From Archangium lansingense (GTDB lineage: Bacteria; Myxococcota; Myxococcia; Myxococcales; Myxococcaceae): a DNA stretch of 64,000 nt. A program made the position numbers and the translations under genes. Location: contig NZ_JAPNKA010000001.1 in NCBI RefSeq assembly GCF_026626635.1, positions 5,084,001 through 5,148,000 on the forward strand, in the 5' to 3' direction. Within the stretch, counting starts at the first letter, position 1; the number at the start of each line of letters is the position of its first letter. Below the pieces are notes generated by a model that was not told the origin of the DNA, did not search any database, and worked only from the letters and a program-made list of their open reading frames with translations. Shown here piece by piece: positions 55,801-64,000 of the stretch.

Positions 55801-56991
55801 TCAGCGGAAGCGACGGAAGAACTGCCGCACGTCGCCGATGAAGAGGTCGGGTTCTTCCAGGGCGGCGAAGGTGCCGCCGCGGTCGAACTCCGTCCAGTGA
55901 ACGATGTTCTTGTTGTCGCGGTCGGCGAACCGGCGGACGGGTCGGAGGATGCCGCGCGGGAATACCGCCACGCCGGTGGGAACCGTGGATGGCTTCACCT
56001 CCATCGTCAAATCCACCTCCTCTGGGGAGTCCGGCGTCTCCACGAAGGAGCGGGACGACGAGTTGGCGGTGTGGGTGAGCCAGTACAGCATCACGTTGGT
56101 GAGGAGGCGGTCGCGGTCGACGGCGTCCTCGGGCGTGTCGGTGCAGTCGGTCCATTCCTTGAAGACGCCGACGATCCACGCGAGCTGGGCGATGGGCGAG
56201 TCCGTCAGGCCATAGGCCAGCGTCTGGGGGCGGGTGGATTGGATCTTCTTGTACCCGTACAGCTCGGCCATGTAGTGGGCCGCGAACTCCAGCCGGGCCT
56301 GGTCCACCTCGCTCAGGCCGACCAGCTCGTTGGGATCCCCGCACGGGAACGTGATGAGCCCGTTCGTGTGCACACCGATGACATGCTCGGGGTCAATCAA
56401 CCCGAGCTCGCGGGAGATCCATGAGCCCCAGTCTCCGCCCTGGGCTCCGTAGCGCTGGTAGCCGAGGCGGCTCATCAGCTCGGCCCAGGCCCGAGCGACA
56501 CGGCGTGTACCCCAGCCCGCATCACGAGTGGGCCCGGAGAGCCCGTAGCCCGGCAGGGAGGGAATCACCAGGTGGAAGGCCTGAGCGGGATCTCCGCCAT
56601 GCGCACGCGGGTTGCTGAGCGGGCCGATGACGTCGAGGTACTCCACCACCGAGCTCGGCCAGCCGTGCGTGAGGAGCAGCGGCAGCGCGTCGGGCTCGGG
56701 TGAGCGCACGTGTAGGAAGTGGATGCGCTGGCCATCAATCTCGGTGGTGAACTGCGGGTGCGCATTGAGCTCGGCCTCGTGGGCGCGCCAGTCGTAGGTG
56801 GTGCGCCAGTACGCGGCCAGTTCCTTCAGGTAGCCCAGCGGTACGCCGTAGCTCCAGCCGGCGCCGGGCAGCTCGTCCGGCCACCGGGTTCGGCTCAGCC
56901 GCTCACGCAGGTCGTCCAGGTCTGCTTGGGGAATCTCGATGCGGAAGGCCTGGAGCTTCTTCTCGCTCTTCACGAACGCCGTCGAACTCAT
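55801..56991 (-). CDS. Epoxide hydrolase (alpha/beta hydrolase)
   Basis: 396 aa from the ATG at 56991 with AGGGGGC upstream. The N-terminal epoxide hydrolase section (IEIPQADLDDLRERLSRTRWP) precedes an alpha/beta fold with the oxyanion motif LTHGWPSSVVEYL, nucleophile Asp in AQGGDWGSWIS, a lid with Tyr residues and the catalytic His in IVHWTEFDRGG. It opens epoxides to diols. Divergent from the TetR regulator, which probably controls it through the twin operator. Confidence 0.93.
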   Translation of the reverse strand: MSSTAFVKSEKKLQAFRIEIPQADLDDLRERLSRTRWPDELPGAGWSYGVPLGYLKELAAYWRTTYDWRAHEAELNAHPQFTTEIDGQRIHFLHVRSPEPDALPLLLTHGWPSSVVEYLDVIGPLSNPRAHGGDPAQAFHLVIPSLPGYGLSGPTRDAGWGTRRVARAWAELMSRLGYQRYGAQGGDWGSWISRELGLIDPEHVIGVHTNGLITFPCGDPNELVGLSEVDQARLEFAAHYMAELYGYKKIQSTRPQTLAYGLTDSPIAQLAWIVGVFKEWTDCTDTPEDAVDRDRLLTNVMLYWLTHTANSSSRSFVETPDSPEEVDLTMEVKPSTVPTGVAVFPRGILRPVRRFADRDNKNIVHWTEFDRGGTFAALEEPDLFIGDVRQFFRRFR

Positions 56992-57004
56992 GGCTGCCCC
57001 CTGA

Positions 57005-57023
57005 CTCCGTATGATGTACGGAG
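57005..57023. promoter_or_regulatory. Operator 1 (TetR-type palindrome)
   Basis: CTCCGTA-TGATG-TACGGAG, a perfect inverted repeat with 7-base arms, 14 bases upstream of the epoxide hydrolase start. It shares CCGTAYGATGTAC with operator 2, which lies 33 bases away, three helical turns. Confidence 0.7.
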
Positions 57024-57037
57024 TAAATAACGGGGAA

Positions 57038-57056
57038 TGCCGTACGATGTACAGTG
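57038..57056. promoter_or_regulatory. Operator 2 (imperfect copy)
   Basis: TGCCGTACGATGTACAGTG aligns with operator 1 with a 33-base offset and overlaps the predicted -35 region of the regulator gene, so binding would block its own transcription. Confidence 0.65.
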
Positions 57057-57076
57057 TTTTTGCGTGTGGCCATAAT
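57048..57076 (+). promoter_or_regulatory. Promoter of the TetR gene
   Basis: TGTACA, 17 bases, CATAAT. The predicted start of transcription falls at or next to the GTG at 57083, so the mRNA may be leaderless. Confidence 0.5.
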
Positions 57077-57082
57077 GACGGG

Positions 57083-57862
57083 GTGAGCACCGAGTACAGC
57101 GGCAGCGGGGATCCTCAGCGCAGCATGGAACTGCTGTGGGGGCTCCAGGAGCGCCCGAAGCGAGGTCCGAAACCCCGCCTGACGGTGGAGCAGCTCGTTC
57201 AGGCGGCAATTGGGGTGGCGGATGCGGAAGGGCTGGCGGCGTTGTCCATGCGGCGGGTCGCTGACCAGCTCGGGGTGGCGCCCATGTCGCTGTACACGTA
57301 CGTGCCGAGCAAGGCGGAGCTGATCGACGTCATGCTCGACACGGTCTACGGCGAGCAGGCCAGGCCCGAGAACGTAGCGGGGGACTGGCGAGCTCGGCTC
57401 GAGCAGATCGCTCGGGAGAACTGGGCGCTCTATCACCGGCATCCGTGGGTGCTGCAGATCGCGACGATCCGGCCGGTGATGGGGCCCAACCTGATCGCCA
57501 AATACGACTACGAGCTGAGCGCGGTCTCGGGGATCGGCCTCACCGAGGTGGAGATGGACTCGGTGGTCAGCCTCGTCAACGGTCACGTCGAAGGTGCCGC
57601 ACGCCGAGCGGTGGAGGCCGCGCAGGCCGAGCAGCACACCGGCATGACCGATGCGCAGTGGTGGGAGGCGCATGCCCCGCTGTTGGAGAAGGTCCTCGAC
57701 GCCAGCCGCTATCCAACCGCGGCCAGGGTCGGAGCGGCGGCGGGGGCCGCTTATGGGGCTGCCCACGATCCCGCGCATGACTTCGAGTTCGGCTTGCAGC
57801 GAGTCCTGGACGGCCTTGCCGTGTTCATCCAGGCGCGCTCGGCGCAGCTCGACCGGCGGTAG
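57083..57862 (+). CDS. TetR-family transcriptional regulator
   Basis: 259 aa from the GTG at 57083. Helix-turn-helix in the segment VADQLGVAPMSLYTYVPSKAEL, preceded by RRGPK-like PKRGPKPRLT and the typical AIGVADAEGLAALSM. The larger C-terminal part would bind a small ligand and dimerise. It is divergent from an epoxide hydrolase and the gap holds two related palindromes, so it is expected to repress both genes until a ligand, perhaps an epoxide substrate, releases it. The ligand is inferred, not shown. Confidence 0.93.
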   Translation: MSTEYSGSGDPQRSMELLWGLQERPKRGPKPRLTVEQLVQAAIGVADAEGLAALSMRRVADQLGVAPMSLYTYVPSKAELIDVMLDTVYGEQARPENVAGDWRARLEQIARENWALYHRHPWVLQIATIRPVMGPNLIAKYDYELSAVSGIGLTEVEMDSVVSLVNGHVEGAARRAVEAAQAEQHTGMTDAQWWEAHAPLLEKVLDASRYPTAARVGAAAGAAYGAAHDPAHDFEFGLQRVLDGLAVFIQARSAQLDRR

Positions 57863-57866
57863 GCCG

Positions 57867-59015
57867 CTACTCCAGGTTCAGGGCACGGGCCTTCGGGACG
57901 TGGGTGGTCAGGGCCTCCACGACCCGCGCCACTTCCTCTTCCGTTGCCGCGGGGCCTAGCGAGAAGCGCAGGGAGCCGTTCGCCTGCGCCGGCGTGAGGC
58001 CCATCGCCAGCAGCACGTGCGAGGGACTCAGGGTCCCCGAGGCGCAGGCTGCTCCTGACGAGACGCAGATCCCCTCCAAGTCCAGGGCAATGAGCAGCGC
58101 CTCTCCATCCGCGCCGTGGAAGCACAGGTTGCTCGTGTTCGGCACCCGCGGCGTTCCCTCTCCGTTCACCGTCACGTCCGGGATGCGCGAGCGCACCTCT
58201 CGCTCGAACATGTCCCGCAGCGCCTCGACCCGGGCCGCGTGCGTCGGCTGCTCCTCGCGCGCCAGCTCCAGGGCCAGGGCGAGCGCCTCCGCGTAGGGCA
58301 CGTTCTGTGTCCCTCCGCGCAGTCCCGCCTCCTGGTGTCCTGGTGTCAGCGCCTGCACCTCCACGCCCTTGCGCACCACCAGCACGCCGGCTCCCGCAGG
58401 GCCTCCGAACTTGTGCGCCGAGAGCACCAGCAGATCCGCGTCCACCTCACCCAGGTGCGCCGGCAGTTTCCCCACCGCCTGCACCGCGTCCGTGTGGAAC
58501 AGGATGCCCCGTTGCCGGCACGCCCGCGACAGCTCCGCCACCGGCTGCACCACGCCCGTCTCGTTGTTCGCCCACATCAACGAGCACAGCAACGTCTCCG
58601 GCGTCAGCGCCTCCAGCATCGCCTCCAGCGGCACCCGGCCGTCCCGTCCCGGACGCACCCGCACCACCTCGGCGCCCAGCGCCTCCAGCTGCTTCAGGGT
58701 CGCCAGCACCGCTGGGTGCTCAATGGTCGAGCCCACCACGCGCCGCCGCCGCGTCTCCTTCCGCGCGAGCCAGGCTCCCTTCAACGCCAGCGCGTCCGCC
58801 TCCGAGCCCGAGCCGGTGAAGCACACTTCCTTCGGCTCACAGCCCAGCACGTGCGCCACCCGGGCCCGCGCTACGTCCAGACGCCTCCGGGCCTCGCGAC
58901 CGCTCCGGTGCACGCTGGAGGCGTTGCCCCAGCCTCCCTCGGAGAAGGCCTTCGTCAGCAGCGCGGCCACCTCCGGCCGCACTGGCGCGGCCGCGTTGTG
59001 GTCCCAGTAGATCAC
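57867..59015 (-). CDS. Cysteine desulfurase (NifS/IscS type)
   Basis: 382 aa from a GTG overlapping the upstream stop. PLP enzyme that releases sulphur from cysteine. Seen: WDHNAAAPVRPEV, SIEHPAVL-like TIEHPAVLATL, MWANNETGVVQP, HTDAVQAVGKLP, the PLP Lys in LSAHKFGGPAGAG and the catalytic Cys in SSGAACASGTLSPSHVL. The DHH gene is directly upstream on the same strand. No iscU or iscA gene is close. Confidence 0.95.
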   Translation of the reverse strand: MIYWDHNAAAPVRPEVAALLTKAFSEGGWGNASSVHRSGREARRRLDVARARVAHVLGCEPKEVCFTGSGSEADALALKGAWLARKETRRRRVVGSTIEHPAVLATLKQLEALGAEVVRVRPGRDGRVPLEAMLEALTPETLLCSLMWANNETGVVQPVAELSRACRQRGILFHTDAVQAVGKLPAHLGEVDADLLVLSAHKFGGPAGAGVLVVRKGVEVQALTPGHQEAGLRGGTQNVPYAEALALALELAREEQPTHAARVEALRDMFEREVRSRIPDVTVNGEGTPRVPNTSNLCFHGADGEALLIALDLEGICVSSGAACASGTLSPSHVLLAMGLTPAQANGSLRFSLGPAATEEEVARVVEALTTHVPKARALNLE

Positions 59016-60139
59016 GGCGACGGCGCGGACAGCAGCCCGATGGGCCGCTCATCCGCCACTCCAAAGGCCTCGAGGAACCGGCGCACCAGCTCGCGCTTCA
59101 CCGCCTTGCGCTGCGTTGCCCTCCCCGACAGCGGAATCCTCGCGCCCGCCATGCTGCCGTGGCCTCCCGATGAGCCGCCGTAGTCCTCGCAGATCTCCCG
59201 GATGAGCCGGCCCGCGTTCATCCGCCGATCCTTCACCCGCAGCGACAGGAAGAGCTGGTTGCGGTACGTCGCGTACGCCAGCGACCACTTCATCCCGTCG
59301 AGGAACATCAACCGCTCGGCCACCTCGGCCACCATGTCCGGCGAGTAGACCTCCTCGAGGTCCGTCACGATCGCCGTGTCCCCGTACACCTTCGCCCGCT
59401 CGTAGGCCGTGTGGTACAGCTGGAAGTACCGCGCTGGCAGCTCCGGGTGCTCGATCTGCCCCAGCAGGTGCTTGTCCATCCGCGGGAACAGCCACAGGTA
59501 CGTGTCGATGTCCGTCTGGGTCGTCTCGCGCCCCAGGTCGCGCGTGTCCGCCTTCAGCCCGTAGAAGAGCGCGGTGGCCACCTCCGTGGAGGGCTCCAGC
59601 CCCGCGGCGCGCATGTATTCCACCAGCATCGTCGACGTCGAGCCGAAGTCTCCTCCCACGTCCGCGAAGGGGGACTCGAGGCTCTCGTCACGCAGCGGGT
59701 GGTGGTCGATGACGATGTCCACCTCGCCCCTCAGGCGCGGCGGAATCGCGTGGTTGCCCGTGGGCGGCTGCGTGTCCACGAGCGCCAGCAGATCGTACTC
59801 GTCCAGGTCCAGCTGGGCGATGGGCACCACGGGCAGGCGGAGCACCTTCACGAAGGCGATGTTCTCCGCCCGGCCGATGATGCCGCCGTAGCCCACTCGG
59901 GCCTCTTCCACGCCCGCTCGCTCCTTGAGCAGCTGGGTGAGCGCCACCGCCGCGGCAATGGAATCCGGATCCGGATTGTCGTGGGTGAGCACGAGGGCCT
60001 TCTTATGGCCCTTGGCCACCCGGAGCAGCCGCTCCAGCTTGGCACGTGCCGGTAGGTTCGCCAGCCGTGGCGGCGGGGGCTCTGAGCCCTCCCCGCTTCC
60101 AGGCGTCCTACGGCTGTTGGCTGTCGGTGTAGCAGGCAT
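59012..60139 (-). CDS. DHH-family phosphoesterase (nanoRNase/pAp phosphatase type)
   Basis: 375 aa from the ATG at 60139. DHH motifs: VLTHDNPDPDSIAAA, LVDTQPPTGN, IVIDHHPLRDESLE and FYGLKADTRDLG. C-terminal DHHA1 part with GGSSGGHGSMAGARIP. Expected to cut very short oligonucleotides or pAp. It follows endonuclease IV with a gap of about 11 bases and overlaps the cysteine desulfurase. Confidence 0.9.
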   Translation of the reverse strand: MPATPTANSRRTPGSGEGSEPPPPRLANLPARAKLERLLRVAKGHKKALVLTHDNPDPDSIAAAVALTQLLKERAGVEEARVGYGGIIGRAENIAFVKVLRLPVVPIAQLDLDEYDLLALVDTQPPTGNHAIPPRLRGEVDIVIDHHPLRDESLESPFADVGGDFGSTSTMLVEYMRAAGLEPSTEVATALFYGLKADTRDLGRETTQTDIDTYLWLFPRMDKHLLGQIEHPELPARYFQLYHTAYERAKVYGDTAIVTDLEEVYSPDMVAEVAERLMFLDGMKWSLAYATYRNQLFLSLRVKDRRMNAGRLIREICEDYGGSSGGHGSMAGARIPLSGRATQRKAVKRELVRRFLEAFGVADERPIGLLSAPSP

Positions 60140-60150
60140 GGGTGCTGTGT

Positions 60151-60984
60151 TTACTTCCTTCGGCCCAGCGATTCGAGATGCCGAATGGCTTCTGCGTAAC
60201 GCTCGGGGAAGGGGGTCTCCAGGATTCCAATGGTGTTGACGAAGCGCGCGTCCTTCATCAGGCAGCGGAAGGGCGTGAGTCCAATTGCTCCCTTGCCCAC
60301 CTCCTCGTGGCGATCTACTCGGCACCCCAACGGTTTTTTGCTGTCGTTGAGGTGCACGCACTCCACCCGCTCCAGTCCCACCACCCGGTCACACTCCTCC
60401 ATCACTTCATGGTAACCGGCCTCCGTCGAGAGATCGTATCCGGCGGCGAACAGATGGCAGGTGTCCAAACAGATGCCCAGGCGCCCCGCGTCCGCTGTCT
60501 GGGAGAGCACCTCGGCCAGGTGCTCGAAGCGCCAGCCCAGGCAGTGGCCTTGGCCAGCCGTCACCTCCAGGCAGATGCGTGACCGGAAGCGCGGCGTGCG
60601 CGCGTGCACCTCGTCCAGCGCCTGGGAGATCAGCGCCAGCCCGCGCCGCTCGTCCGGGTGTCCGCCGGGGTGGAGGATGAGGAAGGGGATGCCGAGCCGC
60701 TCACACCGGGTGAGCTCCTCGACGACGCAGTCCAGCGACTTCTCGCGCTGCGCCGGCTCCTCGGTGCCGAGGTTCACCAGGTAGCTGCCGTGTGCCACCA
60801 CCGGCAGCCCCGTGCGCCGCACCTCCTGGCGGAAGGTGCGGCATTCTTCCTCGGTGAGGGGCGGGGCCTTCCAGCCCCGGGCGTTCTTCGTGAAGACCTG
60901 CAAGCTGCGCGCGCCATGCTCCTCGGCCCGCGCCAGCGCTCGGCTCACGCCTCCCGCGATGGACTCGTGAGCCCCGACACGCAC
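60151..60984 (-). CDS. nfo: Endonuclease IV (apurinic endonuclease)
   Basis: 277 aa from a GTG three bases after the Fic-like stop. AP endonuclease with the metal ligands of the family: MRVGAHESIAGG, VAHGSYLVNLG, LILHPGGH, CLEVTAGQG, GICLDTCHLFAAGYD, CVHLNDSKKPLGCRVDRHEEVGKG and IGILETP. It cuts next to abasic sites in DNA. Part of the Fic, nfo, DHH, desulfurase operon. Confidence 0.96.
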   Translation of the reverse strand: MRVGAHESIAGGVSRALARAEEHGARSLQVFTKNARGWKAPPLTEEECRTFRQEVRRTGLPVVAHGSYLVNLGTEEPAQREKSLDCVVEELTRCERLGIPFLILHPGGHPDERRGLALISQALDEVHARTPRFRSRICLEVTAGQGHCLGWRFEHLAEVLSQTADAGRLGICLDTCHLFAAGYDLSTEAGYHEVMEECDRVVGLERVECVHLNDSKKPLGCRVDRHEEVGKGAIGLTPFRCLMKDARFVNTIGILETPFPERYAEAIRHLESLGRRK

Positions 60985-60987
60985 GGC

Positions 60988-61824
60988 CTAGTTGATGGCC
61001 TTGTAGCGGCGGCTCATGTCCTTGAAGTACTTCACGCCGTTGTCCAGCGAGTTCTCGATGGCGTCCATCAGCAGCGCACGGAACACGCCCTCGGCGCCAC
61101 GCAGGGACTCGTAGTACCGCTGACGATCGATCGAGTGGATGATCGCCGGCATGTAGCCGTTGCGCAGCAACACCAGGTTGGTGAGCATCCGGCCCACCTT
61201 CCCGCTGTTCTCCGTGAACGGGAAGATCTGCATGAACTTGTGCTGCACCACCGCCGCCTGCTTGATGGGGTGGCACTCGCGGTACTCGGCGCTGTTGGTG
61301 TAGTCCACCAGCTTCTCCAGCATGGGCTGGATCTTCGCCGGCTGGGCGATCTCGTGGAAGTACGTGCGGTGCAGGGGCATGTCCTTGCGGTAGCCGCTGC
61401 GCTCCCGCTCCTTGGCCAGCTCCTTCTCCGTACGCTCGCGCCGCTCGATGTTGGCGCGCGTCTGCTGCGCCTCCGGCGTGTTGCCGCACAGCAAGTCGTG
61501 GATCCGCTTGATGGTGGTCAGCGTGATCTGCGTCTGCTTCTTGCCCGTGCTCGTCGCCTCCTCGCGCAGGAAGTCGCACGCGGCCTTGTGGTTACGCACC
61601 TCCAACACCACGGGGATCATCGCGGGATCCATGCTCGCCCGCTCAGGGAAGAGCGCCGACAGCAGCTCCTGCTGGGTGTACACCGTCCCCTCAAGCGCTG
61701 CGTCGTGGTAGATCCACGACATCTCGAACTTCTCGAGGAAGTCGCGGCCCTTGTCCTTGAAGATGCCAAGGTAGTCGCGCAGCGTTTCGTTCTTCTCGTC
61801 GATCTCTTGGTAGCGTTCCTTCAC
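60988..61824 (-). CDS. Fic-fold protein with a degenerate active-site motif
   Basis: 278 aa from a GTG with GGAG upstream. Fold elements match Fic proteins: HDAALEGTVYTQQEL (inhibitory-helix-like), LTTIKRIHDLL, and VVQHKFMQI before the active loop. The loop reads FPFTENSGKVGR at 201-212 where HPFxDGNGRxxR is expected, so the catalytic His, the Asp and the anion-binding Gly-Asn-Gly-Arg are changed. AMP transfer is therefore unlikely. It may bind a partner or use another chemistry. First gene of an operon with nfo. A good sigma70-like promoter lies upstream. Confidence 0.85.
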   Translation of the reverse strand: MKERYQEIDEKNETLRDYLGIFKDKGRDFLEKFEMSWIYHDAALEGTVYTQQELLSALFPERASMDPAMIPVVLEVRNHKAACDFLREEATSTGKKQTQITLTTIKRIHDLLCGNTPEAQQTRANIERRERTEKELAKERERSGYRKDMPLHRTYFHEIAQPAKIQPMLEKLVDYTNSAEYRECHPIKQAAVVQHKFMQIFPFTENSGKVGRMLTNLVLLRNGYMPAIIHSIDRQRYYESLRGAEGVFRALLMDAIENSLDNGVKYFKDMSRRYKAIN

Positions 61825-61870
61825 GGACGTGACGCTCCTTCACACCGGCTGCCAGCGGGACCGGCGGGAC

Positions 61871-61885
61871 GGGACAATAGGTCCC
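61871..61885. promoter_or_regulatory. Inverted repeat in the Fic leader
   Basis: GGGAC-AATAG-GTCCC, 5-base perfect arms, lies downstream of the predicted promoter and before the GTG. Possible operator or leader hairpin. Confidence 0.35.
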
Positions 61886-61910
61886 GGCCAGCGGAAACAA
61901 CGGCTACTTG

Positions 61911-61939
61911 ATTGTAGAAATTCCAGCAGCTTAGGACAA
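61911..61939 (-). promoter_or_regulatory. Promoter of the Fic-nfo operon
   Basis: Read on the minus strand: TTGTCC, 17 bases, TACAAT. Both boxes are close to the sigma70 consensus and the spacing is ideal, about 90 bases before the GTG of the Fic-like gene. Confidence 0.6.
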
Positions 61940-61956
61940 TTAAAACGCTACTTGTC

Positions 61957-63291
61957 TCATAGACTGACCAGGAAGACCTCGCATGCCTGGTCGAGTAGAT
62001 CCTTGGAAAGCGCCGGGGGAATCTGCCGGTAGCGGGCGGCGTCCTTGATGAGCTGAATCAGGTCGCGCGGGTGGCAGGCGCGCAGCTGCATGTTGTTCGG
62101 CTTGTAGTAGTGCTCGAAGAGGTAGGTGACGGCCTGGTCCACGTAGGGGATGCCCGCCGCCTCGCACACCCGGGCGAAGATCTCCCGGTAGACCTCCTCG
62201 TCGGGGTTGTTGACCTCGATTTTGTACTTGATGCGCCGCAGGAAGGCCTCGTCCACCAGCTCCTTGGGATCCAGGTTGGTGGAGAAGACGAGCAGCTGAT
62301 CGAAGGGGATCTCGAACTTCTTGCCCGTGTGCAGGGTGAGGAAGTCCACCCGCTTCTCCAGGGGGACGATCCACCGGTTGAGCAGGTCCGTGGGGTGGAC
62401 CTTCTGGCGGCCGAAGTCGTCGATGAGGAGCATCCCGCCGTTGGCCTTCACCTGGAAGGGCGCCTCGTAGAAGCGCGCGGTGGGCGAGTAGATGAGATCC
62501 AACGTCTCCAGCGTCAGCTCGCCGCCGACGACGACGGCGGGGCGCCGGCAGAGCTGCCAGCGGTGGTCCATCTCGAAGGTGGCTCGACGGCCCTGGGCAT
62601 CGCGCTCGGACTCCAGCGTGATGGGGATGTGGTTGAGGGCGTCGAAGACCTTGATGATCTGGTTGTCGATCTCCAGACAGTGGGGAATGAAGACCTCGCC
62701 GCCGAACATGCGGCTGATGGCCTCGGCGAGGCTCGTCTTGCCGTTGCCCGGAGGGCCGTAGAGGAAGAGCGAGCGGCCCGAGTTCACCGCCGGGCCCAGC
62801 TTGTCCATCAGGTCCGCGTTGACGGTGAGGTGGGCCAGACCCTGCACCAGGTCCTCGCGGCTGATGACGGGGCTCTCCTCCGTCTGCGCGGTGATGAGGG
62901 CGTTGTACTGCTCGATGGGGATGGGGGCGGGGCCCACGTAGGTGCTGCGCTCGATGGCGCCGCGGGTGTACTCGCGGCCCTTCTCGGTGAGGATGAAGTC
63001 CACCGAGGCGCGACCGAAGCCCTTGCCGCCCCGCAGGTCCACGAGCTTCTCGGCGGTGAGGAAGTCCACCACGCGCTCGATGACGCCGGGCCAGGGCAGG
63101 CGCAGCTCCTGGGCAATGTCCATGCCCGTGGCGGTGCCCTGGTAGTACAGGTAGCGCAGGGCGATGTCCGAGAGCAGGCCGATCTTCAAGCCCGTCTCCT
63201 CCAGCGACTTGGGCTCCGGAGGAGCGATGTCGAGGATGGACGGGTTCTCGAGATTGAAGGGATTGGGGAGGGAGTCGTACTCGGGGCGCAT
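61957..63291 (-). CDS. AAA ATPase with N-terminal winged-helix region
   Basis: 444 aa. The first third is a winged-helix-like section (GTATGMDIAQELRLPWPGVI, YTRGAIERST). The ATPase has the P-loop LYGPPGNGKTSLAEA, Walker B MLLIDDFGRQK, the Asn of LVFSTNLD and DEAFLRRIKYKI (sensor/Arg region). No transmembrane segment. Resembles ATPases that recur in myxobacteria and other bacteria without a fixed function. Lies between ilvE and the Fic operon on the same strand. Confidence 0.88.
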   Translation of the reverse strand: MRPEYDSLPNPFNLENPSILDIAPPEPKSLEETGLKIGLLSDIALRYLYYQGTATGMDIAQELRLPWPGVIERVVDFLTAEKLVDLRGGKGFGRASVDFILTEKGREYTRGAIERSTYVGPAPIPIEQYNALITAQTEESPVISREDLVQGLAHLTVNADLMDKLGPAVNSGRSLFLYGPPGNGKTSLAEAISRMFGGEVFIPHCLEIDNQIIKVFDALNHIPITLESERDAQGRRATFEMDHRWQLCRRPAVVVGGELTLETLDLIYSPTARFYEAPFQVKANGGMLLIDDFGRQKVHPTDLLNRWIVPLEKRVDFLTLHTGKKFEIPFDQLLVFSTNLDPKELVDEAFLRRIKYKIEVNNPDEEVYREIFARVCEAAGIPYVDQAVTYLFEHYYKPNNMQLRACHPRDLIQLIKDAARYRQIPPALSKDLLDQACEVFLVSL

Positions 63292-63359
63292 CGGCCCGTA
63301 CTTCTAGCCGATCCGCCCCCATTCCGGCACGTCCTCGAACATCCTTGGCTGCTTGGGGG

Positions 63360-64000
63360 TCAGACGTAGGTGAGCCACTCGATGTAGCGCGGCTCCTGAC
63401 CCCGGACGGTGCGGAAGTAGGTCTCCTGCACATACTGGGTGATGGGACCGGGCTTGCCGGCGCCCACGGTGCGGTTGTCCACCTCGCGCACCGGGGTGAT
63501 CTCCGCGGCGGTGCCGGTGAAGAAGACCTCGTTGGCGATGTAGAGGGCGTCGCGAGTGACGGTGACCTCATCCACGGAGCGGCCCGAGTCGCGCAGGATT
63601 TTCAGCACCGTGTCGCGGGTGATGCCGTCGAGGATGGGGGAGGAGAGGGGCGGGGTCTTGATGATGCCCTTCTTGTTGACGAGGAAGATGTTCTCACCGG
63701 AGGCCTCGGCGACGAAGCCGCTGATGTCCAGGAGGATGGCCTCGTCATAGCCGGCGAGCACCGCTTCGCGCTTGGCGAGGATGGAGTTGACGTACTGGCC
63801 GGAGATCTTCCCGCGCACCATGTTCACGTTGACGTGCATGCGGGTGAAGGAGCTGACCTTGGCGCGGATGCCCTCGCGGATGCCCTTGTCCCCGAGGTAT
63901 GCGCCCCAGTCCCAGGCGGTGACTGCCACGCGGGTGGGGTTGATTGCGCCCAGGCCCATGGCGCCGTCGCCCATGAAGGCGATGGGGCGCAGGTAGGCCC
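63360..64000 (-). CDS. ilvE: Branched-chain amino acid aminotransferase, partial
   Basis: The frame runs off the right edge (AYLRPIAFMGDG at the edge); 213 residues are present. PLP class IV aminotransferase: the PLP Lys is in the segment RGKISGQYVNSIL, followed by GYDEAILLDISGFVAEASGENIF, GITRDTVLKIL and FFTGTAAEITPVREVD. It makes or breaks down Leu, Ile and Val. It also links to branched starter units in myxobacterial metabolism, an inference only. Confidence 0.95.
   Translation of the reverse strand, partial: AYLRPIAFMGDGAMGLGAINPTRVAVTAWDWGAYLGDKGIREGIRAKVSSFTRMHVNVNMVRGKISGQYVNSILAKREAVLAGYDEAILLDISGFVAEASGENIFLVNKKGIIKTPPLSSPILDGITRDTVLKILRDSGRSVDEVTVTRDALYIANEVFFTGTAAEITPVREVDNRTVGAGKPGPITQYVQETYFRTVRGQEPRYIEWLTYV

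Noticed and set aside
61940..63571. A long minus-strand frame shifted from the AAA ATPase and the ilvE end
   Set aside because: The other frame has the P-loop, Walker B and aminotransferase motifs. This one is a Pro, Arg and Gly-rich shadow.

Overview
The window is high-GC DNA, densely coding on both strands. Its gene content points to a myxobacterium (Myxococcota, probably of the Archangium/Cystobacter/Myxococcus group): a modular polyketide synthase (PKS), many Ser/Thr kinases and hybrid sensor kinases, large repeat lipoproteins, lipoprotein and immunity genes, and 'ATPase' and Fic genes beside housekeeping genes. This assignment is inferred from gene families; no rRNA or other taxonomic marker is present. 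No tRNA, CRISPR array, insertion sequence or prophage was seen.

Layout. 1-15669 (+): the 3' end of a type I PKS cluster. It holds a partial reducing module (DH-ER-KR-ACP), a two-module protein (KS-AT-KR-ACP then KS-AT*-DH-KR-ACP) and a terminal KS*-AT* protein. The last two ATs are shortened and lack the catalytic serine, the last KS has lost its second catalytic histidine, and no release domain is seen. 15783-19473 (-): a membrane sensor kinase followed by two near-identical response regulators, with the decayed start of a second kinase copy between the regulators. 19658-24629 (-): outer-membrane barrel, PHP-domain lipoprotein and a third exported protein, divergent from an acyl-CoA dehydrogenase (24705-25844). 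25931-31711 (-): a very large Ser/Thr kinase, ATPase, GAF and histidine kinase fusion. 31892-34530: small proteins, RlmE and a SRAP protein.

34570-36353 (-): a lipoprotein nuclease toxin and its immunity gene. This is the best candidate here for a less-described system, because it resembles polymorphic toxins passed between myxobacterial cells by outer-membrane exchange. 36422-42486 (+): a bacterial alpha-2-macroglobulin, split by a one-base frameshift. 42479-48057 (-): secreted proteins, including an Ig-repeat lipoprotein, an EndoU-like nuclease and a small protein with a strongly folded mRNA leader. 48248-51236 (-): TyrS, a YmdB-like phosphodiesterase, 5-formyltetrahydrofolate cyclo-ligase and a probable 6S RNA just upstream of it. 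51378-55779 (+): TPR protein with Ser/Thr kinase, then a two-component pair. 55801-57862: an epoxide hydrolase and a divergent TetR regulator sharing a twin operator. 57867-61824 (-): Fic-like protein, endonuclease IV, DHH phosphoesterase and cysteine desulfurase in one probable operon. 61957-64000 (-): AAA ATPase and a partial ilvE.

A dispersed palindromic element (CCCTCTCCC...GGGAGAGGG plus a TGGGGTGAGGG tail) occurs about seven times, mostly at gene ends. One copy forms the C-terminal codons of a sensor kinase.
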